Shown one piece after another: positions 9,728 to 18,124 of a stretch of DNA of 64,000 bases (positions are counted from its first letter, which is position 1; the number at the start of each line of letters is the position of its first letter). The DNA is taken from the NCBI GenBank assembly GCA_017515985.1, contig JAFWDV010000008.1, positions 70,470-134,469 of the forward strand. The letters are read 5' to 3'. This DNA is from Clostridia bacterium. Lineage in GTDB: Bacteria; Bacillota; Clostridia; TANB77; CAG-508. The position numbers were made by a program, and so were the translations under genes. The notes beneath the pieces are model-generated. The model did not search any database, was not told the DNA's origin, and saw only the letters and a list, made by a program, of their open reading frames with translations.

Positions 9728-9919
9728 ATGTCTAAGAAAACGATGGTTGTTACAATGGTATGCATTCTGCTGGCGATTGCACTGACAGCGGTACTCACAC
9801 TGCTTGACACAGACCTTGTGTCGCAGTTTGGTCCCGTAGTTGCTGCAGCTTTCTACGCTGCCTTCAGCTTGAACGTAGCATGCATCCCGTGGCTCACTTA
9901 CATGCATTATGAAGAGTGA
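9728..9919 (+). CDS. Small two-helix membrane protein of a GC-richer island
   Basis: This 63-residue protein has two hydrophobic segments (about residues 6-25 and 36-55) and a short tail ending HYEE. I do not recognise the family. Its base composition and codon use (GCG, CTG, GTC, CCG) differ sharply from the AT-rich fab genes on both sides. It has its own consensus promoter, an AAGGAGG site 8 bases before ATG and its own terminator, and is inserted on the opposite strand between fabD and fabG. It could be a horizontally acquired membrane peptide or a toxin-like gene; the sequence alone does not say. Confidence 0.7.
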   Translation: MSKKTMVVTMVCILLAIALTAVLTLLDTDLVSQFGPVVAAAFYAAFSLNVACIPWLTYMHYEE

Positions 9920-9928
9920 GCATCTGAG

Positions 9929-9957
9929 GCACCGTGAGTTTCACGGTGCTGTTTTAT
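9929..9957 (+). terminator. Rho-independent terminator of island 1
   Basis: GCACCGTG, a 5-base loop, CACGGTGC, then TGTTTTATTT. The stem is perfect, and it ends the 63-residue gene just before the fabD stop codon. Confidence 0.85.
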
Positions 9958-10886
9958 TTAATAAAATCATTAATAAGAATATCAAATGCATCTATATCAT
10001 TCGTGTTATACACCTTAATTTCTTTATTTGTTTTTTTAACAAATCCCGAAAGAACTTTACCTGGGCCAACTTCTATTATTGTATCAACGCCCATATCTGC
10101 CATATTTTTTATAATATCTTTAAATCTTACAGGATTAATAACATGATTTGCCAATATTTCTTTAACATTATCACTATTACTATACTCAGTGGCATCTATA
10201 TTTTTAAGTACTTTTTTATCAGAGATGCTGTTTATTGTTATATCGCTTAGAGCTTCGGCCAACATTTTTGATGCTTCTTGTAATTTCGATGTGTGGAATG
10301 GCCCGCTGGTCTTTAACTCAATAACTCTTTTAGCACCAGCCTCTTTTAAAATCTCCATTGCATCGTTAACAGCATTCTTTTCGCCAGAAATAACAACTTG
10401 TCCATCGCAATTATAATTAGCCGGTACAACAAAACCACTTGTTACCTTTTTACATGCATCTTCAACTAATTTATCATCTAAGCCAATTACAGCAGCCATG
10501 CTCCAATCACCTTCTGGCAAATAGTCTTGCATGTATGTTCCTCTTTTTTGAACTATTTTCAATGAATCTTCAATGCTCATTACACCACTGTATGCTAAAG
10601 CTGAATACTCTCCCAAACTTAAGCCGGCTGACACATCAGCCTCAATACCATTTTTCTTTAACAATTCAGCTATTGCTAAACTCATAACTAATATCGCTAT
10701 TTGAGTATTCTTAGTTTGGCATAAAGTTTGCTCGTCAGATTCAAATGTAAGCTTTGCAATATCTAATCCTAAAATTTTACTAGCTTTATCATATACGGCT
10801 TTTACTTCGTCATACTTATCATAATAATCTTTACACATTCCAACTGTCTGCGCACCTTGCCCTGGAAACAAAAATCCTATTTTCAT
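9954..10886 (-). CDS. fabD: Malonyl-CoA:ACP transacylase FabD
   Basis: FabD loads malonyl groups onto ACP. The 310-residue acyltransferase shows the FPGQGAQ N-terminal motif (residues 7-13), the nucleophile serine S90 in GLSLGEYSA, and GPFHTSKL carrying the second catalytic residue. The start codon is one base from the birA stop, so it is translated in the same operon. Its stop codon abuts the terminator of a plus-strand inserted gene. Confidence 0.96.
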   Translation of the reverse strand: MKIGFLFPGQGAQTVGMCKDYYDKYDEVKAVYDKASKILGLDIAKLTFESDEQTLCQTKNTQIAILVMSLAIAELLKKNGIEADVSAGLSLGEYSALAYSGVMSIEDSLKIVQKRGTYMQDYLPEGDWSMAAVIGLDDKLVEDACKKVTSGFVVPANYNCDGQVVISGEKNAVNDAMEILKEAGAKRVIELKTSGPFHTSKLQEASKMLAEALSDITINSISDKKVLKNIDATEYSNSDNVKEILANHVINPVRFKDIIKNMADMGVDTIIEVGPGKVLSGFVKKTNKEIKVYNTNDIDAFDILINDFIK

Positions 10887-11474
10887 TTATATTTCATTCC
10901 TTTCTGTTAAATCCATAATAAATTTCTCAAAATTGTTACAAAATTCAGCTATAACAGCTTCATTATCGATATCGATTCCAAATTCATTCTTAATTGATCC
11001 CGCTATTTCTGAAATTTCATTATTGAAAATTGCTTGTGAAGTGTTAACACCTATACCAACAACCAAAAACTTTGATTTACCTTCTGCAATTTTGCTCTCG
11101 GTTAGAATACCTCCAATTTTTTTGTTATTGTAATATAAGTCATTTGGCTCTTTTATATCTAAATTAATATCATACAATCGATAAAAAACTGATTTTAATA
11201 TATCTGCTATTTTTAGTGTAATCCCCTCTATTTTTTCAGCTTTGCAGTTTGTTTCCACATACATAGAAATGGCTATATTATTTGGCTGATCTGTATACCA
11301 TTTTCTACCATGAGTTCCAACACCAGCTGTTTGTATATTAGCAACCACCATTTCTCCATTTTTTATAGTATTATTTTTTATTAATCTCCAAACTTCACTT
11401 TGCGTAGAATCTAGTTCATCAAAAAAATCTAATTTTCTACCTAAAATTTTGGTTTCCAAGTTTATTAATTGCAT
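10887..11474 (-). CDS. birA: Biotin--[acetyl-CoA carboxylase] ligase, short form
   Basis: Attaches biotin to AccB. The catalytic domain motifs are present: GVGTHGRKWY (biotinyl-AMP loop), KEPNDLYYNNKKIGGIL and VVGIGVNTS. The protein has only 195 residues. It lacks the N-terminal DNA-binding domain of the repressor form and also most of the small C-terminal domain found in typical 230-320-residue ligases, so it is a minimal catalytic core. Its ATG lies 38 bases inside the end of the upstream acyl-CoA ligase gene. Placing it beside accB, accC and accD makes functional sense. Confidence 0.9.
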   Translation of the reverse strand: MQLINLETKILGRKLDFFDELDSTQSEVWRLIKNNTIKNGEMVVANIQTAGVGTHGRKWYTDQPNNIAISMYVETNCKAEKIEGITLKIADILKSVFYRLYDINLDIKEPNDLYYNNKKIGGILTESKIAEGKSKFLVVGIGVNTSQAIFNNEISEIAGSIKNEFGIDIDNEAVIAEFCNNFEKFIMDLTERNEI

Positions 11475-13167
11475 CTAAATTTGCCTGCCTTTTTATTTTA
11501 TTTGTAGTCGTTTTTATAAGAGGCTCTTCGGTAATTGTTAGCCCTCTTATTGCTTTATATTTTGGCATCGTACTATTTATCTCTTTGATTTTTTCAAATA
11601 AAGCAGTATGTACATCTTCATAAGAAATTGCCTTATAAACATTCTTAAGTACATCTTTATTAAAAACAACTTCAACGTTTATTTTTATATTATCCTTATC
11701 ATCTGATAATTGTTTTCCATACACAAATGATTCTTTTACGCCTTCAATTTTATTAACTAAATTTTCCATCTCTTCAGGGAAAATATTTTTGCCGTTCTTA
11801 AGTACAATAACGCTTTTCTTCCTTCCCTTGATATATATGTAGCCATCATCATCAATTTTAGCTAAATCACCAGTATAGAACCATCCATCCTTAAAAGATT
11901 CATTAGTTTTTTCTTCATCTTGATAATATCCTAAAGCAACATTAGGTCCTTTTACAACAAGCTCTCCTACACCATCGTCATTGACATCTATAAGCTTTAC
12001 TTCGCAGCTTGGAACAGCTTTTCCAATCGAACCAATTCTATGTTCAGCTCCAGCACAAATTGCCACAACTGGTGAGGTTTCAGTTAATCCATATCCCTGT
12101 ATTAGGTTTAATCCCAAATCTCTATATCGCTCTTCAATATCAGCATCCAGTGCTGCAGCACCGCTTATAAATAGCTTAATGTTGCCTCCTAGCATATCGT
12201 GAATCATTTTAAAAACGACTTTTTTCTCTTCCATTGTGCTATTCTTATGGTATTTTTTTAGCTCTAAAACTTCCTCTAATTTTCCACTTTTCTCTAGTTG
12301 CTTTCTTATCATCATAAAAATTCTTTCGTATATACCAGGAACGCAAGCCATTACAGTTACATTATATTCATTTAAATTATCAACAATATGTCTTAAGCCA
12401 TCGCAAAATACTGTTTGTGCTCCTTTGTATAATGAAAATAAAAATCCAACTGTACACTCAAACACGTGGTGTATTGGCAAAACAGAAAGCAATGTATCAT
12501 CCGATGTAACATCCAATATACTTCCAATATCCATCAAATTAGAGCATATATTTTTATGCGATAAAGCAACAACTTTTGACTTCGATGTCGTACCAGATGT
12601 AAAAAGCATTATACTCATTTTCTCGTTATTGATATCGGCATCTACAAACCTATTATCTCCAGATTCTACAAGAGCTTTACCTTCTTTAATCAATTCTTTT
12701 ATAGAATATATTCCTTCAGTATTTGTAGATCTATCCATTGAAATAAGATGTTTTAATTTATTCTTGGTACTGTATTTTATTTTTGTTAAAACTTCCTCAT
12801 ATTTTTTGGAATAAACGATAGCTTCAACCTCAGATCTTTCAATTAACGCTTCAAGCTCATTTTCTGGCAATGATTTATCTAATGGAACCACAATTCCAGT
12901 GCCACAAACCACGCTTAAATACGCTAATTCCCATTCGTATCTATTCTCGCCTATTACAGCGATTCTTTTATTTTTTAGTCCCATATCAATTAGAGCTGTA
13001 CCTAAATAATTTACTTCGTCCCTAACATCGTTATGAGTTATTATTCTATAATTACCATTATTTATTTTTAATTTGTATGCGGGTTTGTTACCATATATAT
13101 TTCTAGTTTTATTAAGCATATCTTTTATATTTGATATTTCTATGACTTTATAAATTTTTTCGGTCAT
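11437..13167 (-). CDS. AMP-forming acyl-CoA synthetase (long-chain fatty acid ligase type)
   Basis: An adenylate-forming ligase that activates a carboxylic acid, probably a fatty acid, with ATP and CoA. The ATP-binding motif LFTSGTTSKSKVVALSH, the QGYGLTETSP motif, YTGDLAKIDDDGY and GRKKSVIVLKNGKNIFPEE are all present, giving a full-length enzyme of 576 residues. I place the start at ATG 13167, preceded by GGAAAGAGGG, rather than at an upstream in-frame ATG without a ribosome site. It heads the fab/acc cluster, and a 20-base palindrome upstream (13235-13254) suggests control by a TetR-type repressor. An acyl-ACP synthetase role, recycling exogenous fatty acids, is possible. Confidence 0.9.
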   Translation of the reverse strand: MTEKIYKVIEISNIKDMLNKTRNIYGNKPAYKLKINNGNYRIITHNDVRDEVNYLGTALIDMGLKNKRIAVIGENRYEWELAYLSVVCGTGIVVPLDKSLPENELEALIERSEVEAIVYSKKYEEVLTKIKYSTKNKLKHLISMDRSTNTEGIYSIKELIKEGKALVESGDNRFVDADINNEKMSIMLFTSGTTSKSKVVALSHKNICSNLMDIGSILDVTSDDTLLSVLPIHHVFECTVGFLFSLYKGAQTVFCDGLRHIVDNLNEYNVTVMACVPGIYERIFMMIRKQLEKSGKLEEVLELKKYHKNSTMEEKKVVFKMIHDMLGGNIKLFISGAAALDADIEERYRDLGLNLIQGYGLTETSPVVAICAGAEHRIGSIGKAVPSCEVKLIDVNDDGVGELVVKGPNVALGYYQDEEKTNESFKDGWFYTGDLAKIDDDGYIYIKGRKKSVIVLKNGKNIFPEEMENLVNKIEGVKESFVYGKQLSDDKDNIKINVEVVFNKDVLKNVYKAISYEDVHTALFEKIKEINSTMPKYKAIRGLTITEEPLIKTTTNKIKRQANLDAINKLGNQNFR

Positions 13168-13234
13168 TTTTTTCCCTCTTTCCATCATTTTTTTGACGTC
13201 TATACTTTATATCATACTTTTATATAAAAGTCTT

Positions 13235-13254
13235 TAAACTGAGTGGTCAGTTTA
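13235..13254. promoter_or_regulatory. Palindromic operator candidate upstream of the acyl-CoA ligase/fab cluster
   Basis: TAAACTGA GTGG TCAGTTTA is a perfect 8-base inverted repeat with a 4-base centre, about 68 bases upstream of the ligase start. Its form resembles operators bound by TetR-family fatty-acid regulators, and a TetR-family gene lies at 13901-14473. The link between the two is inferred from proximity and palindrome style. Confidence 0.6.
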
Positions 13255-13311
13255 CTTTTTTAAAGTTAAACTCAATTGCAAAAAACGTTGCAATCACTTA
13301 AGTTCCAGCTA

Positions 13312-13352
13312 TCAAAAAAAAAGAAAAAAAAGCCCCCCAATCTGCGGGGGGG
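13312..13352 (-). terminator. Terminator of island 2
   Basis: On the minus strand CCCCCCGC AGATT GGGGGGC is followed by a long T-rich run. It ends the cysteine-rich gene at 13358 only 6 bases after its stop. The GC-only stem is unlike the AT-rich terminators of the native genes. Confidence 0.85.
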
Positions 13353-13357
13353 TAATG

Positions 13358-13789
13358 TTACACCGAAATGTATGCAATCAGCACATGCTTGTGATAGAGC
13401 CGCCAGCAATCAGGCTTACAAACAGGCCCATTACCTTCCCAAACCAGGAAGTAATCATGGCTCTTTGCGATGCCATATACTGTTTTAAAGGCTCTGTCGA
13501 GAGCTCTGTCACGCATTGCGCGAGACTCGACCTCCTTCTGGCACTCCTCAGGATGCGCGTGGTACCATGACTTCCGGTACGTAGCGTATCCATCGGCGCT
13601 ACCATGCGCCTGCACGTAGGAAATCGGACCCATACAAGGCGCTGAATAGCAACCTTGGTAGAGGCGTCCTACTCCAGACTCATAGATGAGCCGGAGCGCA
13701 TTTTCCATACGGTGTGCATCCTGTCCAAAGAACTTCTCAGGACAGATCGGCTGACCATCAGTGTCAGCCATCGAAAAGCGAACATCCAT
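13358..13789 (-). CDS. Cysteine/histidine-rich protein of unknown function in a GC-richer island
   Basis: A 143-residue protein with no family I recognise. It has six cysteines, two of them as GCYSAPCMG and two as VCKPDCW, and about seven histidines, which could bind a metal, but no standard zinc-finger spacing. The start is ATG 13789 with AAGGAGG seven bases upstream; an in-frame ATG at 13837 has no ribosome site. The gene is far richer in G+C than its neighbours and uses CGG three times (13400, 13574, 13691), a codon I could not find in native housekeeping genes here. It has its own consensus promoter, leader hairpin and GC-only terminator, which suggests horizontal acquisition. Confidence 0.65.
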   Translation of the reverse strand: MDVRFSMADTDGQPICPEKFFGQDAHRMENALRLIYESGVGRLYQGCYSAPCMGPISYVQAHGSADGYATYRKSWYHAHPEECQKEVESRAMRDRALDRAFKTVYGIAKSHDYFLVWEGNGPVCKPDCWRLYHKHVLIAYISV

Positions 13790-13828
13790 ATTGAAACCTC
13801 CTTCATGACTTCGCTTCTTCTTCCTACC

Positions 13829-13882
13829 GTGATTCAAGGAATCACTTGCATTTATTATATCTCAATTATGTAAATTTGTCAA
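13829..13882 (-). promoter_or_regulatory. SigA-type promoter and leader hairpin of island 2
   Basis: On the minus strand TTGACA (13882-13877), a 17-base spacer and TATAAT (13859-13854) match the consensus exactly. Immediately after the predicted start site GTGATTC, a 3-base loop and GAATCAC (13845-13829) form a hairpin in the leader, upstream of the AAGGAGG site. Confidence 0.8.
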
Positions 13883-13900
13883 AATATACTAGTAGAGCCA

Positions 13901-14473
13901 CTACTTACATAAAGCTCTTGATATATTATCAATAAAGCCTTTATACGCTCTATTAACATCAACTTCTCTATTCTTTTTTAATCTGTACACTAAACTAGAT
14001 GATGTGATACCAAAAATAGCTGATGCTGTGGCCTCCACATCACTTTCGTAAAATTCGCCTTGCTCTATGCCATCTCTTATAATATTTTCAATTAAACCTA
14101 TATATTCAAAGACTTTTTGCATGCACTTTTTATTCTTTTCTTCTTCTCCATACATTTGAGAAAGTACTACATTCAGAAAATCCTCATATTCAACCATTAT
14201 TTTAACTTCGATAAGAATAATAGCCTCAATTTTTTCCATATTGCTTTTGCAATTTCTAGTTTTTATTTCAATGCTGTTCCTTAAAAGTTTCATTCCTTCG
14301 TTTAGCATCATATCAAATATATCTTCTTTTTTTGCGAAATGATAATAAAGTGAGCCTTTTGCTACACCAGCAATAGCTGTAATATCTTCTACACTTGAAT
14401 TATCATATCCTTTTTCCGAAAACAGCTTTATTGCTGTATTAAATATTTTTCTTTTCGTTTTATTCATTTTCAA
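13901..14473 (-). CDS. TetR/AcrR family transcriptional regulator
   Basis: A 190-residue repressor-type protein. The N-terminal helix-turn-helix (about residues 8-55) carries the family pattern AIKLFSEKGYDNSSVEDITAIAGVAKGSLYYHF (split here as KLFSEKGYDNSSVEDI and GVAKGSLYYHFAKKEDIF). The C-terminal ligand domain is unassigned. It begins 6 bases after the preceding lipoprotein gene, so the two are probably co-transcribed. The nearest palindrome of suitable form is upstream of the acyl-CoA ligase at 13235. Control of fatty-acid genes is therefore plausible but unproven. Confidence 0.9.
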   Translation of the reverse strand: MKMNKTKRKIFNTAIKLFSEKGYDNSSVEDITAIAGVAKGSLYYHFAKKEDIFDMMLNEGMKLLRNSIEIKTRNCKSNMEKIEAIILIEVKIMVEYEDFLNVVLSQMYGEEEKNKKCMQKVFEYIGLIENIIRDGIEQGEFYESDVEATASAIFGITSSSLVYRLKKNREVDVNRAYKGFIDNISRALCK

Positions 14474-14479
14474 TCCCTA

Positions 14480-15118
14480 CTAATCATTGTATACTAAATT
14501 TTGCCATTGTAAATAGATAACTTTTCCGTCTTTTATTCTAAACTCAAAGCTTCTATATACTTCACTTGATTTATATGTATAAGTTGTCCATGTTGTACTT
14601 TCATATTTAGAGCTTGGCTCTCCATAAACCTTCTTAACATCTTCCTCAGAAGATCCAATTTTTATTCCTCCATATACTTCAACATCTGCAAGTTTTGGAT
14701 CATTCTTTAAATTATCGCCATCTAAATTAAATCCACCTATTTTTGTTTCTGGAATTAAAACTTTCTCTTTGCTATCATTATATGGTGTGATATGGAATAC
14801 ACTTTTGCTTTCCGCATTTTGAATATATCCAGCACCAATCATATATGTATTAGCCTTTACTGATTCTGTTTTTTCGCTATCTCTTAGCTTTAAACCTACG
14901 CTTTCAACATTTTTGATAGGATCTCCTGCCACGAACTTCTTTCCACCATACATAAAATAATATGACTTATTATCATCCATAAAGTTTACGCTCTTCTCTT
15001 CATTAGCACCTGCTGCATCCTCCTTTCCTTTATTTGGACCAAATTCGCATCCTGAAAATCCCAATAAACATACTGCTAAAATAGCAATTAAACTAAAAAC
15101 TGAAATAATCTTTTTCAT
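14480..15118 (-). CDS. Lipoprotein of unknown function
   Basis: A 212-residue exported lipoprotein. The signal peptide MKKIISVFSLIAILAVCLLG is followed by the lipobox FSGC with Cys24 as lipid attachment site. After an acidic linker the body contains YGGIKIGSSEEDVKKVYGEP, a pattern seen in SmpA/BamE-like and related small extracellular domains (G-x-S, then YGxP); homology is only suggested. It is followed by the TetR gene and preceded by a terminator, so the two may form a lipoprotein-regulator unit sensing something at the envelope. Confidence 0.7.
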   Translation of the reverse strand: MKKIISVFSLIAILAVCLLGFSGCEFGPNKGKEDAAGANEEKSVNFMDDNKSYYFMYGGKKFVAGDPIKNVESVGLKLRDSEKTESVKANTYMIGAGYIQNAESKSVFHITPYNDSKEKVLIPETKIGGFNLDGDNLKNDPKLADVEVYGGIKIGSSEEDVKKVYGEPSSKYESTTWTTYTYKSSEVYRSFEFRIKDGKVIYLQWQNLVYND

Positions 15119-15139
15119 TTTTTCCTCCTTATTTACTTA

Positions 15140-15171
15140 AATTTTTAACAAAAAGAGCGTATCACATACGC
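15140..15171 (-). terminator. Terminator after the 15187-16203 gene
   Basis: GCGTAT, CAC, ATACGC (15157-15171) with T-runs on both sides, so it could work in either direction; on the minus strand it ends the gene at 15187. Confidence 0.8.
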
Positions 15172-15186
15172 CCTTTTTTTTCAAGA

Positions 15187-16203
15187 TTAATAATCTATAT
15201 CATAAGAAAAATTTCTTTTGCTCTTTTCGCTCTCTATATATTTATCTGCAGGTGCATGGAATTCAATGTTTTTAAGATCTTTATCAACTACAACAGCCAC
15301 TTCCACATTGAATACATTGCCATCATCATCCGTATAATTCTCATCTTTATCTACATAAGTCAACATACAGTCAAATAATATCCAATTTTTGTCTGCTGAA
15401 ACCAATTTGTCCATTGTTTGGATAGATGTAAAATTCTTTATTTCATATGTATTACCTAATTCATCCTTGTATATAAAATAGTCATCTTTTTGCTCTGTAA
15501 TGAATTGCTTTTCGCCAGCATTTAATATTGCAACGATTCCATTCATAGTATCACTTGCATTTTTCTCATCATATTTCATTGACTCAATATTATCGAATAA
15601 TCTACTACTGATATTTCTTTTATATTTTACAAATCCATTATTGTCTATACCAACCTCGTATTTCTCTCCACTGTAACCAATTCCAACATTACCATCGTAT
15701 ATAACATCATATGTGTAGCATGTAATTCCGTCTTTATTCTCTTTTTGAATATTAATAGCCTGAGGTACTGGGTCACCATCGCCCCATTCAAAATAAAATT
15801 TGCCTTCATTATAAGTTATGCCTTCACCTACATTTGGAGTATTATCTTTAATTTCAACTCCAAATAAAGAATAAATTATGCCTTTAATATAGCTTTCTGA
15901 ATAAGGAAACCCAAGATCTTCGACATAGTCACTTTTTTCAGTATCTCTTACTGGAACCCAACCTTTATGAATAGCATGGAATGCTAATCGAATCATATCT
16001 CCAGAAGATATTTCTTCTACCGAATTAAAATTATATGAATACCCTAAAATATTCAATTTGTTTTCATCAGAAAGATTTACTTGTTCTATTTTGTTTTTTC
16101 CGTTGTCTTGATTTTTAATAACCTTATTCCATATAAAAAATCCTACGACGCATATAATTATTGCACTTAATACACCAATTGATATTTTTACACTATTTTT
16201 CAT
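15187..16203 (-). CDS. Membrane-anchored extracellular protein of unknown function
   Basis: A 338-residue protein with one N-terminal membrane segment (about residues 8-26, ISIGVLSAIIICVVGFFIW) and a polar extracellular body rich in Asp, Glu and Tyr. I do not recognise a domain. An AGGAGG site precedes the ATG. It is one of several envelope proteins between 14.4 and 21.8 kb. The next gene upstream is separated by a hairpin terminator, so it probably has its own promoter in the AT-rich gap at 16204-16270. Confidence 0.65.
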   Translation of the reverse strand: MKNSVKISIGVLSAIIICVVGFFIWNKVIKNQDNGKNKIEQVNLSDENKLNILGYSYNFNSVEEISSGDMIRLAFHAIHKGWVPVRDTEKSDYVEDLGFPYSESYIKGIIYSLFGVEIKDNTPNVGEGITYNEGKFYFEWGDGDPVPQAINIQKENKDGITCYTYDVIYDGNVGIGYSGEKYEVGIDNNGFVKYKRNISSRLFDNIESMKYDEKNASDTMNGIVAILNAGEKQFITEQKDDYFIYKDELGNTYEIKNFTSIQTMDKLVSADKNWILFDCMLTYVDKDENYTDDDGNVFNVEVAVVVDKDLKNIEFHAPADKYIESEKSKRNFSYDIDY

Positions 16204-16277
16204 GAGAACCTCCTATCAATTTACTAACACTATTGTAATGTTAAAAAAATTAGTCGTCAAGCAATACATAAAAAATA

Positions 16278-16314
16278 AACCCTCAATGCTAAATCTTGTC
16301 TAACATTTTGGGTT
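16278..16314 (-). terminator. Terminator after the 16357-16965 gene
   Basis: AACCC-TC-AATG pairs with CATT-TT-GGGTT across a 15-base loop, followed on the minus strand by TTTATTTTTT. The stem has a small internal mismatch. Confidence 0.7.
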
Positions 16315-16356
16315 CACCTCATAATTACTTTTTTACTATTTAAATATATAAATATT

Positions 16357-16965
16357 TTATTTTACTTCCTCAACAATAAGCTCTTTTACAAATCCATCAT
16401 CATCGTAATTCAATATAACTTCATAGTTATCAAATTCTTTTAGCTTTTTCTTTATCTGCAATATTTCATCTGGTGATGTGGTTTGAGTTTCTTGATATTT
16501 TACAGTTATAGCTCTGTCTTTATTTGTCTTATTACTTGTAATTACGTGATCTAATTGATACCCCACATTTCCACCTATTTTAGTGCCACTGCTATAGAAC
16601 ATATTAAAACCAAATACTTCTGTTTGTAATTTTCTTTTTTCTTGCTCTTTTTTCTGCTCTACTTTACTATTTTCTACCTGTGAAGAAACTTTATTACTAA
16701 CGCTCCTACTTCTTGAAGTTACAACTCCAGCTATAATTGCAATATTAACCACAATAATAATTGGTATCATAATTAATAGTATCATCAATTGAGGAGTTAC
16801 TGTTTTGTTTATCTGAGCTGAAGATTTTGTTTTACTTGTTTCATTTTTATTTTCATCATCTATAGTATATGTATTATTACAGTAAGGACATGTTACATTC
16901 TTATCTCCTTCTTTAATCTTAATGCTTGCTCCACAGCTTTTACATCTAATTCCATTTAATTTCAT
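16357..16965 (-). CDS. Zinc-ribbon membrane protein of unknown function
   Basis: A 202-residue protein beginning with a rubredoxin-like zinc ribbon (CKSCGASIKI, then CPYCNNTYTI, about residues 8-35). A single membrane segment follows (about residues 58-81) and then a polar C-terminal domain that I do not recognise. The ATG at 16965 has GAGGTG eight bases upstream. This layout is common in clostridial cell-envelope proteins and gives no specific function. Confidence 0.7.
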   Translation of the reverse strand: MKLNGIRCKSCGASIKIKEGDKNVTCPYCNNTYTIDDENKNETSKTKSSAQINKTVTPQLMILLIMIPIIIVVNIAIIAGVVTSRSRSVSNKVSSQVENSKVEQKKEQEKRKLQTEVFGFNMFYSSGTKIGGNVGYQLDHVITSNKTNKDRAITVKYQETQTTSPDEILQIKKKLKEFDNYEVILNYDDDGFVKELIVEEVK

Positions 16966-17033
16966 CAAAAAACACCTCGAAAATATTGTATCATATCTTA
17001 TGTAAATTTGTAAATGCTTTTATAATACATCTA

Positions 17034-17807
17034 TTAAAAAAAATGTGTCGATTTATAATTATAATCAATATATTTTGAATCTTTTTTTAATTCCTTAACC
17101 CTTTCTTTTAGCTCATAATTATTTGATTTATCGATTCCGTCTATTTTTTTAATTACTCCTGTATTTGTATAATATTCTATTGTAACCTCTTTTTCATATT
17201 TTTTTAAATTTTCTATTATTGATATAGTATCTGGGCTTTCAAAAGATTGATATCTATACCCGTCGTTATTTTCATTATCCTTAAAAAAATTCACACAATC
17301 AATTTTATTTAATCCATATAAATTACAATCTACCTCGTAAACTTCAATTTCTTTGCTTGAAACAAATGCCACTGTTGTTTTATTTTGACTTATATCGTTT
17401 ATTAGTGAGTATGCAAAACTTATTCTATCAGGCTTTTTATAGTTAACAACCACACCAATTGGATGTGTTAATGCCTCAATAAAACACCAACCAATAAAAG
17501 AAAATAATATAACTTTTTTCAAAAAACCTTTTTCTTTAAAAATTTCTGTATATGTTACATCCTTCTTTTTTTTTCCTAATACAACAAACAAGCACAGAAA
17601 AATGATAAATACAACAAAAAAGATCCATACATCATACAAAAAATACATTGTTACATACGTAGTTATGCTGCCAAAAAAATAAAACAACATTACGGCAAAA
17701 AATCTGACTAAACGTGCTATAAATATACAAGGAATAACAATACATAATGTTACAAATATAGGATTTTTAAAAATACTTGTATTTACTTGCAAATTTCCCT
17801 TATACAT
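17034..17807 (-). CDS. Membrane protein of unknown function
   Basis: A 257-residue protein with about four hydrophobic segments in its first 120 residues (near 15-42, 44-60, 57-73 and 93-107) and a soluble C-terminal half of about 130 residues. No family is recognised. The soluble half (KKYEKEVTIEYYTNTGVIKKI) is reminiscent in style of the C-terminal part of the neighbouring zinc-ribbon protein, but I cannot show homology. It lies downstream of the tRNA-Thr gene and its terminator. Confidence 0.6.
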   Translation of the reverse strand: MYKGNLQVNTSIFKNPIFVTLCIVIPCIFIARLVRFFAVMLFYFFGSITTYVTMYFLYDVWIFFVVFIIFLCLFVVLGKKKKDVTYTEIFKEKGFLKKVILFSFIGWCFIEALTHPIGVVVNYKKPDRISFAYSLINDISQNKTTVAFVSSKEIEVYEVDCNLYGLNKIDCVNFFKDNENNDGYRYQSFESPDTISIIENLKKYEKEVTIEYYTNTGVIKKIDGIDKSNNYELKERVKELKKDSKYIDYNYKSTHFF

Positions 17808-17896
17808 ATAAACTGCTCCTCTCTATAAATATATTTAATTTTATATAAATTGATTTTAATTGTAAATAGTTAAAACATTTTATACAAAATAAAAAG

Positions 17897-17918
17897 CAGC
17901 CAGCACTCTTGCTAACTG
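17897..17918 (-). terminator. Terminator downstream of tRNA-Thr
   Basis: On the minus strand CAGTTAGCA, a 4-base loop and TGCTGGCTG form a nine-pair stem (two G-U pairs), followed by CTTTTT six bases after the CCA end of the tRNA. Confidence 0.75.
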
Positions 17919-17923
17919 TTTTC

Positions 17924-17999
17924 TGGAGCCACTGGGCAGAATCGAACTGCCGACCTACAGGTTACGAATCTGTTGCTCTACCAACTGAGCTACAATGGC
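17924..17999 (-). tRNA. tRNA-Thr (anticodon CGT)
   Basis: The 76-base minus-strand sequence folds as a tRNA: acceptor stem GCCATTG/CAGTGGC, D arm GCTC/GAGC, anticodon loop TTCGTAA (anticodon CGT, reading ACG threonine codons), and T arm GGCAG/CTGCC with loop TTCGATT. The CCA end is encoded. The base pair next to the anticodon loop is an A-C mismatch (ACAGA/CCTGT). It is the only tRNA I find in the window. Confidence 0.93.
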
Positions 18000-18073
18000 A
18001 TATCCATTTCGTATTCTACCACATATGTATTAATTAATACAATAGCTTAATTGCAAATATTAAAAAAATTTAT

Positions 18074-18105
18074 AAAAAACTGCCGCGTAATTCCAGCAGT
18101 TTTTT
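18074..18105 (-). terminator. Terminator after the SH3/cadherin-like surface protein gene
   Basis: AAAAAACTGC and GCAGTTTTTT surround a 12-base loop. On the minus strand it ends the gene at 18125. Confidence 0.8.
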
Positions 18106-18124
18106 ATTATTTTTAAATTAAATT

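Noticed and set aside
15187..17807. A coherent secretion or sensing system formed by the envelope proteins at 14.4-17.8 kb
   Set aside because: Each gene is separated by a terminator, and none has a recognised domain beyond membrane anchors and a zinc ribbon, so there is no support for one system.
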